From a virus: a stretch of 30,771 nucleotides of DNA. Every line of letters begins with the position of its first letter. Within the stretch, counting starts at the first letter, position 1. Location of the stretch: positions 1 to 30,771 of IMG/VR virus record IMGVR_UViG_3300025647_000174, one strand, 5' to 3'. Shown here piece after piece: positions 13,669-21,469 of the stretch. The translations under genes were made by a program, and so were the position numbers. The notes beneath the pieces are model-generated. The model was not told the DNA's origin, ran no database searches, and worked only from the letters and a program-made list of their open reading frames with translations.

Positions 13669-14673
13669 ATGACAATGACGATTAGTGGCTCCAGCGGGGC
13701 GACATTCCCAGACGCAACAACGCAAGCAACTGCGGCGACCGGCCCAGACTTCCAAGAATTTACCGCTTCGGGTACTTGGACCAAACCCTCTGGCGCAACC
13801 TTTGTGATGGTTGAGTGCTGGGGTGCTGGGGGCGGGGGTAATGCTGGAAGGCGCGGGGCGGCAGGTACAAATAGGGGTGGTGGACCGGGAGGCGGCGGCG
13901 GGGCGTATCGCTATAGCTTATTCCCGGCGTCCGATTTGGGTTCAACTGTATCGGTCACAATTGGAGCCGGTGGTACGGGGGGAGCCGCCCAGACGGTTAA
14001 TGATACTGATGGAAATCTTGGAACTGGCGGTGGGTCAACGTCATTCGGCTCCCATTTAGTTTCTTATGGGGGTGGTGTTGGCGAACCGGGAAGAACCTCT
14101 GAGGCAATCGGCGGGGGAGGTGGAGGGGTGCTGTCTGCCGCTGTTTCAGCAGCGACAGCCGGTTCGCCCTTTATTGGTGGAAACACTAACGCACGAGCCG
14201 CCGGTTTTGGGGGGGCCGTAGGCAATTGGGGGTACGACGCAAGCGGAACCGCCAATAGTGTCTTTGGTGGGTCATCTGGTTTTGGCGGGGGTGGTGGATC
14301 GCGTGGATTAAGTAACAACCAGAATGCAATCGGTGGTGGTGGATGCTCTGCATTTGGTGGTGGAGGCGGTGGCGGGGGAGGTCATATCCAAAGCGACAAT
14401 ACTGGTTATGCGGCGACTGAGGGTGGGTCGCAAACCGGGTTTAGTGGGGGCGGGGCCGCTGGGGCAACTACCCAAGGAGGAGTCGGGCCTGCTGGTGGGA
14501 GCCGCTTTCTTGGCGGCGGTGGCGGTGGTTGGGGCAATACCGCTAACGCTGGGGCGGGCGGTGCTGGAGGTATTGCCGCTGGAGGCGGTGGCGGCGGTGG
14601 ATCGACCAATGGCTTTAACTCCGGTGCTGGTGGTGCTGGTGGTAATGGCCTGTGCCGCGTTTATAGCTGGTGA
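13669..14673 (+). CDS. glycine-rich tail fibre / adhesin
   Basis: A 334-residue protein. A short N-terminal attachment region ([20 protein letters not shown]) is followed by [25 protein letters not shown], the usual opening of phage glycine-rich domains, then long glycine runs and the C-terminal [10 protein letters not shown]. The glycine runs are not strict Gly-X-Y, so a collagen helix is unlikely; a packed polyglycine-type sandwich, as described in T-even gp38 adhesins, is more plausible. It is a probable receptor-binding tip. The start codon is 3 bases past the chaperone stop. Confidence 0.75.
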   Translation: MTMTISGSSGATFPDATTQATAATGPDFQEFTASGTWTKPSGATFVMVECWGAGGGGNAGRRGAAGTNRGGGPGGGGGAYRYSLFPASDLGSTVSVTIGAGGTGGAAQTVNDTDGNLGTGGGSTSFGSHLVSYGGGVGEPGRTSEAIGGGGGGVLSAAVSAATAGSPFIGGNTNARAAGFGGAVGNWGYDASGTANSVFGGSSGFGGGGGSRGLSNNQNAIGGGGCSAFGGGGGGGGGHIQSDNTGYAATEGGSQTGFSGGGAAGATTQGGVGPAGGSRFLGGGGGGWGNTANAGAGGAGGIAAGGGGGGGSTNGFNSGAGGAGGNGLCRVYSW

Positions 14674-14681
14674 GGTGCGAG

Positions 14682-14921
14682 ATGAGATACGCAATCATTG
14701 AAAACGGTGTGGTGGTCAACGTGGTTGTGGCGGATGCCGCACTCGCTGCCGAGAAGGGTTGGGTCGAATGCCCACAGGCAGGACCGGGATGGGGCTACAA
14801 CAACGGGGCGTTTACTAAGCCTGCTCCCGCACCGGAACCCGAGCCAGCACCCGCACCAACCAAAGAACAACTCATGGCTGAACTCGCAGCCCTGACAGCA
14901 AAAATTCAAGCATTGGAGTAA
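14682..14921 (+). CDS. 79-aa fibre-linked protein with Pro-rich linker and C-terminal helix
   Basis: It opens MRYAIIENGVVVNVVVADAA, then has AEKGWVECPQAGPGWGYNNG, a proline/alanine/glutamate linker (APAPEPEPAPAPT) and a C-terminal helix (MAELAALTAKIQALE). ATG 14682 has GAGG at 14672-14675 and was preferred to an in-frame GTG at 14670. The small N-terminal beta domain is familiar to me from fibre regions of environmental phages. The helix could form a short coiled coil. It is perhaps an accessory or assembly factor for the flanking fibres. Confidence 0.62.
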   Translation: MRYAIIENGVVVNVVVADAALAAEKGWVECPQAGPGWGYNNGAFTKPAPAPEPEPAPAPTKEQLMAELAALTAKIQALE

Positions 14922-14924
14922 CCA

Positions 14925-15410
14925 ATGACCACGACGATCAACGCGGACACCGTTACAGGCGGTGCAATTGTTACCGGGGATGCTTCAGGCCAGCTTGCGT
15001 TGCAAGGCGCTGGGGTCACGCAGCTTACGGTGACCAACTCGGGCATCACGTTTGCAAACCCTTTGACGCTCCCGTCTGGCTCTACTCTAACCGCAGCCAT
15101 CCTCAACGACGGCTATACCGAAGAGGTGTATGCCCTCGGCACTTCTGGCTCTTTGGCACTCAATCCGACCAACGGAAGCATTCAGACCTGTGTTTTGACG
15201 GGCAATCCTACGTTCACTGACAGCCTGTCTGCTGGTCAGTCTATTTCACTCACGTTGACAAATGGGGCAAGCTACGCGGTTACTTGGCCGACCATGACTT
15301 GGATCGCCGCTGGTGGAAGCGCAGCGCCAACACTAACCGCAAAAGATGTAATCGTCTTTTGGAAAATCGGTGCAACTTTATACGGTGCCTACGTTGGGAG
15401 CGGGGTCTAA
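14925..15410 (+). CDS. short tail-fibre protein (paralogue of the 10781 gene)
   Basis: A 161-residue beta-rich protein. It matches the 10781 protein along its whole length in order of landmarks: a Thr-rich N-terminus, GQLALQGAGVTQLTVTNSG, then LTNGASYAVTWPTMTW and PTLTAKDVIVFW. The region LPSGSTLTAAILNDGYTEEV is specific to this copy. Its stop overlaps the ATG of the next gene (TAATG). It probably attaches or caps the next protein, the AT-rich putative receptor-binding gene. Function inferred from paralogy and context. Confidence 0.65.
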   Translation: MTTTINADTVTGGAIVTGDASGQLALQGAGVTQLTVTNSGITFANPLTLPSGSTLTAAILNDGYTEEVYALGTSGSLALNPTNGSIQTCVLTGNPTFTDSLSAGQSISLTLTNGASYAVTWPTMTWIAAGGSAAPTLTAKDVIVFWKIGATLYGAYVGSGV

Positions 15411-16768
15411 TGCCTAACGCGAAAATTCTCCAGCTTGGTGCTGCTGGCGCTGCTGGCGGTACAAAGTATTTTGCTGGCATCTATACTTGGGCTGGGAGTA
15501 CCAATTCAATCAATAGACGCGGCTGCGTGTATGAACCTTTAGATGATTACGCGCAGGTTTATTTAGTTTATAACATAACCAGTCAAAATGGATATGGTAT
15601 GTTTACCGTTGATTTAACAACGGGGGACTACAAATATTCAAGAAGAATATATTCAACTGCCAATTATACAACCAATCCAATATCTTTTAATCGTGGTATT
15701 GACAGTTCTGGAAACGCAAATTACGGAATTCCATGGCTCCAATCTGGTCAAAACTCAAATTACTTTTTCAAAAGAAATAGCTCTACTTCTGTTACAACGT
15801 ACACTCAATACGTTGCTGGTTTTGGTTATTTTTATAGCCCAGACCTTAACGGGACCGTTTGGTCGCCAAATGGGAACCCGATTGTATTTGGTAAATTCGT
15901 AAATTACGATAAACCGTCTGGAGTAATTGCGTCTTCTTATAATACAAATTCTTCTTATACAAATAAATTTTTGTTGGCCGGAGATGGTGGCGCAGATTCT
16001 ATAACCTCCGCTATTGTATACAATTCTACTCAAGTTATTTACGGCAGCAACGATGAGTCTTATGACAGGCCAAATGTATATAAAGTTACATACAACAGTA
16101 CAGATGTAATCCAATCATTTGTTAGGATGAATTTAACAAACACTACCCTAACAACTGACGGTAACACTTGTGTTGCTTATAGGCCAACTGGCGATATTTT
16201 ATATGTTTCTACATGGAAAGGCATATGGGCATTTACGGCGTCTACGCTCAATGTCCACTCTACAATTACCGGTAGACTTTGCCCGACAAATGCACCAAAT
16301 CCCGGTTTGGCACCGAGTTATTACAGTCAATATACTGTTCGGATATCTTATGATTCAGTAAACGACAGGATTTACTGGTCTTCTGGGGCGCACTTTGTTT
16401 TGGCGTTGAGCCCAGATTTGTCAACAATATACTGGACAATTACCGGAGATTTTTGGAACGCTGAAGTTACTCCAAAAAATGACGAAGACGGCAATATTAT
16501 TTTTAGTGCAAGATGCAGTTCTAATAACAAAACAATAATTGTTGCCCAATTAGATAAAGACGCATCGCAAGTTCCAACTTCATATACAACCGTTGCTACA
16601 GGATTGAGTTGGCAAAGGGTTCTTAGTGGCGTAACTATGTCTACAGATACGGCCACAAAGAATAATGACGCTCCTTTTTCTTATATTAGGTCTGGGGCGG
16701 CAACATCACCAACCACTTCTAGTTTTCTAAATCAAGACCCAACAACTCAAAATGTTGTGAATGTGTAA
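15410..16768 (+). CDS. putative receptor-binding protein, AT-rich, possibly a beta-propeller
   Basis: A 452-residue protein. ATG 15410 overlaps the previous stop; an upstream in-frame ATG (15284) lies deep inside the preceding gene and was rejected. It begins MPNAKILQLGAAGAAGG, an opening that looks like a fibre attachment tag, then changes to Tyr/Asn/Ser-rich beta sequence with repeated strand pairs (MFTVDLTTGDYKYSRRIY, YVSTWKGIWAFTASTLNVHS, RIYWSSGAHFVLALSPDLST). The pattern suggests a propeller, without a clear named family. Base use is distinctly AT-rich (for example 21 G or C in 15601-15660, against 33 in 13981-14040). Transfer from another phage is likely. Confidence 0.66.
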   Translation: MPNAKILQLGAAGAAGGTKYFAGIYTWAGSTNSINRRGCVYEPLDDYAQVYLVYNITSQNGYGMFTVDLTTGDYKYSRRIYSTANYTTNPISFNRGIDSSGNANYGIPWLQSGQNSNYFFKRNSSTSVTTYTQYVAGFGYFYSPDLNGTVWSPNGNPIVFGKFVNYDKPSGVIASSYNTNSSYTNKFLLAGDGGADSITSAIVYNSTQVIYGSNDESYDRPNVYKVTYNSTDVIQSFVRMNLTNTTLTTDGNTCVAYRPTGDILYVSTWKGIWAFTASTLNVHSTITGRLCPTNAPNPGLAPSYYSQYTVRISYDSVNDRIYWSSGAHFVLALSPDLSTIYWTITGDFWNAEVTPKNDEDGNIIFSARCSSNNKTIIVAQLDKDASQVPTSYTTVATGLSWQRVLSGVTMSTDTATKNNDAPFSYIRSGAATSPTTSSFLNQDPTTQNVVNV

Positions 16769-16777
16769 GGAGATAAT

Positions 16778-17278
16778 ATGTTTGTTAAAGCAAAAGACGG
16801 GGCAATAGAAGCATTCCCGTATTTCAAGTCTCAGCTTAGACAAGACTTTCCTAATGTATCGTTCCCATCAAACATTTCTGATGAGGATTTAACGCATTTT
16901 GGGGTTTATCGAGTAGAGCGAAACGAAGCCCCTGTTTTTGACCCAAGGACGCAGTATCTTTCAGAAGAAGACGCTCCTGTATACGAAAACGGGAAATGGA
17001 TTCTTCGTTGGGTTGTAGTGCATAAGTCCGCAGAAGAAATTCAAAATGAGCTAGTTGGAACCGAAAAAAGCGCACGCGCATTAAGAAATCAAAAACTAGC
17101 AGATTGCGATTGGACGCAGTTGAACGACGCGCCAGTTTCTAGCGCCTCTGAATGGGCCGCATACCGGCAGGCACTAAGGGATGTTCCAAGTCAGGCCGGG
17201 TTCCCTTATGACATTGTGTGGCCGAAAAGCCCTGCTGAATTAGGTGTGGAGTCGGCTATTGGGGTGGCGCGTGTCTGA
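16778..17278 (+). CDS. second tail-fibre assembly chaperone-like protein
   Basis: A 166-residue protein. The N-terminal half is specific (FVKAKDGAIEAFPYFKSQLR, then FGVYRVERNEAPVFDPRTQY). The C-terminal domain repeats the chaperone signature of the 13162 gene: ALRNQKLADCDWTQ and WAAYRQALRDVPSQAGFPYD. It follows the AT-rich putative receptor-binding gene and shares its lower G+C, which suggests the pair moved together. AAGGAG at 16767-16772 is a strong SD. Its end overlaps the next gene by 8 bases. Confidence 0.8.
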   Translation: MFVKAKDGAIEAFPYFKSQLRQDFPNVSFPSNISDEDLTHFGVYRVERNEAPVFDPRTQYLSEEDAPVYENGKWILRWVVVHKSAEEIQNELVGTEKSARALRNQKLADCDWTQLNDAPVSSASEWAAYRQALRDVPSQAGFPYDIVWPKSPAELGVESAIGVARV

Positions 17279-17651
17279 GGGTATTACGCATGACATCCAG
17301 ATTGCGGACAATGTTTTTGTTCGCATGATGCGCTTTAAGAAAGCTGGGACTGAGTACGACGGTCACTCTCACAAGTTTGACCACATATCGCTACTTGCCG
17401 CTGGATCGGTGCGGATGAAACACGACAAAAATGGCGGGGGCGAACAGGTCTTTTCTGCACCGTACCTCATCGTTGTGTCAAAGGGCGTTGAGCATCAGTT
17501 CACTTCGTTAGAGGACAATACTGTATTGTGCTGTATCCATGCAGTCAGGGACGGGGATGGCGTAGATGATGTATCTAACCCCAATCTTTCATTGGAGTCG
17601 CAGTGGCAACTTATGTCTAAATACGGAACAGTAGAGCCAAAGGATGAGTGA
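17271..17651 (+). CDS. cupin-fold phage protein, GTG start
   Basis: A 126-residue single-domain cupin. The first motif, H32-S-H34-KFD-H38 followed by G45, and the second, GVEH (H75), give the set of histidines that usually holds a metal. The C-terminal end has CCIHAVRDGDGVDDV. The GTG at 17271 overlaps the preceding stop and has GGGGTGG at 17261-17267. The first in-frame ATG (17325) would cut into the fold. The family is familiar beside tail genes of environmental phages, but its substrate is unknown; it may be an enzyme acting on a small molecule or sugar, or only a structural fold. Confidence 0.75.
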   Translation: MSEGITHDIQIADNVFVRMMRFKKAGTEYDGHSHKFDHISLLAAGSVRMKHDKNGGGEQVFSAPYLIVVSKGVEHQFTSLEDNTVLCCIHAVRDGDGVDDVSNPNLSLESQWQLMSKYGTVEPKDE

Positions 17652-17932
17652 TGCCCTCGACGAACGACGATCTGGACAACAAACTGGACGAGATTCTTAA
17701 GACCCTGCACGGCATGGTGGGGGCGTTTGCGAAGAATCCTGACGGCTCCGTCGATTTTGACGGTCATCGTCGCTACCACGAGTCTATGATTCGCGCTGCA
17801 AATGCTCAGGAAAGATTCTGGGTCGAGTTAAAGCTAGAGATCGCCAAGAAAGGCGTGTGGGGTTTGCTGGTGGTTATCTGTGGATTGGTAATCGTCGGTA
17901 TTTCAGCCAAGTTGGGTATCGGTGCAAAGTGA
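17651..17932 (+). CDS. small protein with one C-terminal membrane segment, lysis region
   Basis: A 93-residue protein. The N-terminal two thirds is charged and helical (DDLDNKLDEILKTLHGMVGA). A single hydrophobic segment (GVWGLLVVICGLVIVGI, about residues 68-84) precedes a short basic tail. ATG 17651 overlaps the upstream stop (TGATG), with AGGA at 17641-17644; the in-frame GTG 17648 is less likely. One membrane span next to a holin and a lysozyme suggests an accessory holin, antiholin or regulator of lysis timing. I do not recognise a named family. Confidence 0.6.
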   Translation: MPSTNDDLDNKLDEILKTLHGMVGAFAKNPDGSVDFDGHRRYHESMIRAANAQERFWVELKLEIAKKGVWGLLVVICGLVIVGISAKLGIGAK

Positions 17933-17935
17933 ATC

Positions 17936-18403
17936 ATGCAACTCGATATCACCAAAACGATTGGCGCGGTCAGCGCGACGATTGCCATGCTGGGTGGTGG
18001 GTACGGGCTTGCAGATAAGGTTGGCTGGCTCAAAAAAGACATCCTCATGTGGGCACCGGAGCATTTCAGAATCTCCAGCGCAACTGCGGCAGGGGAATTT
18101 AAGGTGGTGGTTGCCCGTCAAAAGCTGCGTGATGATTGCGAGGTGACGGGGTTTAAGTTAGAGGTGCGCGATTCGGATTTCGTGGTGCATCCTGCCAAAC
18201 CGAGTATTGCCGCATTCAGCGGTCCTGCATCACCAACGGTCGATAAATTCGGCTACAAGTTCCAAATTGACGAGGATCACCAGCATAAGGTTGCACCGGG
18301 GCCAGCGACTCTGTTGGCGCATATCAAGTACAAATGTCCCGAGGGTGAAGTCATGGTCAACTACCCAAATCACGCAAACCTGACGTTCAATATCGAGGAG
18401 TAA
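17936..18403 (+). CDS. membrane-anchored protein in the lysis cassette
   Basis: A 155-residue protein. The N-terminus has one moderately hydrophobic stretch (TIGAVSATIAMLGGGYGLAD, about 8-27), a possible anchor. The rest is soluble and beta-rich (HFRISSATAAGEFKVVVARQ, GFKLEVRDSDFVVHP), with two Cys, at about 65 (DDCEV) and 137 (KCPEG). Anchored in the inner membrane with a domain on one side, it could be a spanin-like or lysis-regulating protein, but no lipobox is visible. It starts 3 bases after the previous stop. Function uncertain. Confidence 0.5.
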   Translation: MQLDITKTIGAVSATIAMLGGGYGLADKVGWLKKDILMWAPEHFRISSATAAGEFKVVVARQKLRDDCEVTGFKLEVRDSDFVVHPAKPSIAAFSGPASPTVDKFGYKFQIDEDHQHKVAPGPATLLAHIKYKCPEGEVMVNYPNHANLTFNIEE

Positions 18404-18405
18404 CC

Positions 18406-18903
18406 ATGCTTGAGCTACTCGGTGGGGGTATTTTTGGATCGCTGCTAGGCGGTATCTTCCGTATCGTGCCGGAAGTCCTGAAGTTTATGGACAAGAAGAA
18501 CGAACGCCAGCACGAGCTATCCATGTTCGATAAGCAATGCGATCTTGAGAAAGTGCGTGGGCAAATCCGCATGCAAGAGATCGGCGCTCAACGGGACATG
18601 GCGGTCGATGTCGGGGTTATGACGGCATTCAAGTCGGCAATTGATCAGCAAACGCAAATGGTCAAATCCGCTGGGGGCTGGGCTGCGTCCCTGAGCGCGT
18701 CGGTGCGCCCATTGATGACCTACTACCTGCTGCTGCTCTACGGCGCTGCAAAGACCGCTGCGCTAATCATTGCATGGCAATCTGGTCAACCAATGCTCCA
18801 AGTGATGAAAGAAGCGTGGGCAGTTGACGATATGGCGCTGCTCTCTGGCGTCATCAATTTCTGGATTCTCGACCGCACTTTGGCCCGTCGCGGGTTGGCG
18901 TGA
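18406..18903 (+). CDS. holin, 3-TM (GTA-release type)
   Basis: A 165-residue protein. The hydrophobic N-terminus LLGGGIFGSLLGGIFRIVPE is followed by a charged helical region (FMDKKNERQHELSMFDKQCD). SLSASVRPLMTYYLLLLYGA and a following segment (GAAKTAALIIAW), plus VINFWILDRTLARR, are further candidate membrane parts. This plan matches the three-membrane-segment holin family linked to gene-transfer-agent release as I know it. Holins open the inner membrane for the lysozyme, encoded directly downstream and overlapping by TGATG. The upstream spacing of 2 bases indicates a cotranslated cassette. Confidence 0.82.
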   Translation: MLELLGGGIFGSLLGGIFRIVPEVLKFMDKKNERQHELSMFDKQCDLEKVRGQIRMQEIGAQRDMAVDVGVMTAFKSAIDQQTQMVKSAGGWAASLSASVRPLMTYYLLLLYGAAKTAALIIAWQSGQPMLQVMKEAWAVDDMALLSGVINFWILDRTLARRGLA

Positions 18904-19343
18904 TGTTACAAATCGCAGCCGAGTTGTGTAAGCAGTTTGAGGGGTTCCGGGCGAAGCCATATTTGTGCCCAGCCGGAATCCCAACGATTGGCTACGGGTC
19001 AACGTATTACGCAGACGGCAGGAAGGTCACGCTCCAAGACGCGCCGATTGATGAGGCGGAGGCCGAGAAGCTGCTGATGCATGAACTGGAAACGACATAT
19101 CTGCCGGGGGTTTTGAGAAATTGTCCGGGGCTTGCGGCAGACGAAAGAAAGCTTAACGCCATAGTTGATTTTGCGTACAATTTGGGTGTAGGGCGGCTGC
19201 AAACCAGCACCTTAAAACGCAAGATAAACGCCCAAGACTGGGAGGGCGCTCAGGAGCAGTTGATGCTCTGGGTGCGGGGTGGCGGAAAAGTTCTACCGGG
19301 TCTGGTGCGTAGGCGAACGGCTGAATCCGCATTGTTGAGGTAG
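18903..19343 (+). CDS. lysozyme, GH24 endolysin with E-C-T active site
   Basis: A 146-residue muramidase that would cut the glycan backbone of peptidoglycan. The active-site region FEGFRAKPYLCPAGIPTIGY puts E13, C22 and T28 at the E-8-D/C-5-T spacing of GH24; the usual Asp is Cys here, a variant also found in other GH24 lysozymes. NAIVDFAYNLGVG is the second hallmark. The start is ATG 18903 in TGATG; GTG 18900 is a less likely alternative. It has no signal peptide or SAR-type hydrophobic N-terminus, so export needs the holin upstream. Full length for the family. Confidence 0.9.
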   Translation: MLQIAAELCKQFEGFRAKPYLCPAGIPTIGYGSTYYADGRKVTLQDAPIDEAEAEKLLMHELETTYLPGVLRNCPGLAADERKLNAIVDFAYNLGVGRLQTSTLKRKINAQDWEGAQEQLMLWVRGGGKVLPGLVRRRTAESALLR

Positions 19344-19345
19344 AG

Positions 19346-21469
19346 ATGCCATTATCCAAGCTGCTATTTAAACCCGGCGTCAACCGCGAGAACACGCGCT
19401 ATACCACGGAAGGTGGCTGGTATGAGTGCGACAAGATTCGATTCCGGCAGGGCAACCCCGAGAAAATTGGCGGCTGGGTGCAGTTTTCCTCCAATACGTT
19501 TACGGGGGTGTGCAGGTCACTTTGGAACTGGGTAACGCTTCGGGCTGAGAATCTTGTCGGGGTTGGCACAAACCTGAAGTTCTACATCCTCAAAGGCAAC
19601 GATTATTACGACGTAACTCCGATTCGCAAGACGGTTACGCTTGTTGATCCTTTCACAGCCACAGACGGGTCAAACGTAATAACGATTAGCGAAGTTGACC
19701 ACGGGTGTGCAGATGGTGACTACGTTACCTACAGTGGTGCCGGTATCACTGGATTGGGCGGGAATATCACTGCCGGGGTGCTGACAGGCACATTCCAGAT
19801 TACGTTTCTTGATGACAATAGCTACACGATCACTGTTAGTGCAACGGCCAACGCTACCGATGCTGCGGGATCTCCGGGGGGTGGGTCGGTAGTTGCGCAA
19901 TACGAAGTTAATACTGGCCCAAGCTATCAAGTACCATTAGTCGGGTGGGGTGCCGGTCCTTGGGGCGCTGGTCCTTGGGGTGTTGGACAAGAAACGTCTA
20001 CCGCGCTACAGCTTTGGAATCAGCGTAACTTTGGTGAAGATTTGATCTACGGGCCTCGGGGTCAGGGCGTGTACTACTGGAGTGCCAATGTCGGTTACTC
20101 CCCAATTCAAATCACAATCAGTATCGGCGCTCCCGGCGTTATTACGCTACCTGCTGGGTTCTCGTTTCCGGACGGAACGACGATTACATTTACCAGCACC
20201 GGGGCGCTTCCGACTGGACTGGACGTTGGGCAGGTGTACTTTGTGGTGAATTCCACGGGGGGCACATTCAATGTATCCACCACAATCCAAGGTTCACCGA
20301 TTACAACCTCTGGCACACAGTCCGGGCTGCAATACATTTCCGCTAAGGGCATCGACCTTGCGGATGCCGGGGACTCCGACGCACCGCTCTTCCAAAATTG
20401 GATTGAGGTATCGGATGTATCGAGGTTCGTGCTGGTGTTCGGCACCAATGATTACGGACAGACGTACCTTGATCCGATGCTGATCCGGTGGTCTGGGCAG
20501 GAAGATCCTTATACATGGACTCCTTCCGCGACAAATCAGGCTGGTAGCATCCGGCTGTCTCATGGGTCATACATCTCCTGCGTAATGCAGATGCGACAGG
20601 AATTTGTCGTTTTTACCGACTCGTCTTTATATTCCTTGCAGTATGTGGGCACCCCATTTGTCTGGTCGTTGCAACTGCTGGCAGATAATGTCTCAATAGT
20701 TGGCCCAAATGCTTCGACTATCGCCTCGGGACGCACGTATTGGATGGGTGTTGATAAGTTCTACGTGTACGATGGTCGGGTACAAACGCTTAATTGCGAT
20801 CTGCGCCGATATATTTTCAACGACTTTAACAAGCTACAGCCCCAACAGGTATATGCTAGTACCAACGAAGGGTTTAATGAAGTTTGGTGGTTCTATTGTT
20901 CGGCTAACAGTAACGTAATTGATCGCTACGTTGTATTCAATTATCTGGAAAACGTCTGGTATTACGGCACGATGGGCCGAACCGCATGGCTGGACTCCGG
21001 ATTACTACCTCACCCAATTGCAGCGACTTATAGTGGTAAGTTAGTGCAGCACGAAGATGGGGTTGATGACGTAGAAACCGGCTCTCCAGTGCCAATTGTT
21101 GCCAATATTTCTTCGTCGGAATTCGACATTGGGGACGGTCATAACTTTGGCTATGTGTGGCGGGTGATCCCAGATTTGACGTTTGATGGGTCTTCTCAAG
21201 TTGCTGGAGTAAGCGGTTCTGGTGTACCAACTCCCACGGTCACAATGACTCTATACCCCATGCAAAACTCTGGATCAGGGGTCGGCAATCCTGCGTCCAA
21301 ACAAGTTCTACGGGGTACGTCTTACAACATCACAGAAGAATTTACTGGGCAAATCTATACACGGGCGCGTGGGCGGCAGATGATCTTTAAGATTGAATCC
21401 ACGAACCTTGGGACTACATGGCAGCTTGGGGCACCACGGTTTGACATTAAACCGGACGGACGCAGATGA
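19346..21469 (+). CDS. large nozzle-like tail protein
   Basis: A 707-residue protein starting MPLSKLLFKPGVNRENTRYT, with GGWYECDKIRFRQGNPEKIG soon after, an opening I know from tail tube or nozzle proteins of podovirus-like phages. The body is beta-rich with insertion domains (about residues 110-200 and 250-330), Trp/Gly repeats GWGAGPWGAGPWGVGQ at about 200-215, and conserved-looking segments RFVLVFGTNDYG and DNVSIVGPNASTIASGRTYW. It is probably a T7 gp12 / P22 gp10-type tail component closing the channel. GAGG at 19336-19339 is the SD. Exact family by pattern only; confidence in tail role is higher than in the name. Confidence 0.68.
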   Translation: MPLSKLLFKPGVNRENTRYTTEGGWYECDKIRFRQGNPEKIGGWVQFSSNTFTGVCRSLWNWVTLRAENLVGVGTNLKFYILKGNDYYDVTPIRKTVTLVDPFTATDGSNVITISEVDHGCADGDYVTYSGAGITGLGGNITAGVLTGTFQITFLDDNSYTITVSATANATDAAGSPGGGSVVAQYEVNTGPSYQVPLVGWGAGPWGAGPWGVGQETSTALQLWNQRNFGEDLIYGPRGQGVYYWSANVGYSPIQITISIGAPGVITLPAGFSFPDGTTITFTSTGALPTGLDVGQVYFVVNSTGGTFNVSTTIQGSPITTSGTQSGLQYISAKGIDLADAGDSDAPLFQNWIEVSDVSRFVLVFGTNDYGQTYLDPMLIRWSGQEDPYTWTPSATNQAGSIRLSHGSYISCVMQMRQEFVVFTDSSLYSLQYVGTPFVWSLQLLADNVSIVGPNASTIASGRTYWMGVDKFYVYDGRVQTLNCDLRRYIFNDFNKLQPQQVYASTNEGFNEVWWFYCSANSNVIDRYVVFNYLENVWYYGTMGRTAWLDSGLLPHPIAATYSGKLVQHEDGVDDVETGSPVPIVANISSSEFDIGDGHNFGYVWRVIPDLTFDGSSQVAGVSGSGVPTPTVTMTLYPMQNSGSGVGNPASKQVLRGTSYNITEEFTGQIYTRARGRQMIFKIESTNLGTTWQLGAPRFDIKPDGRR

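Noticed and set aside
13669-14673. Collagen-like fibre
   Set aside because: The glycine runs do not follow a Gly-X-Y period.
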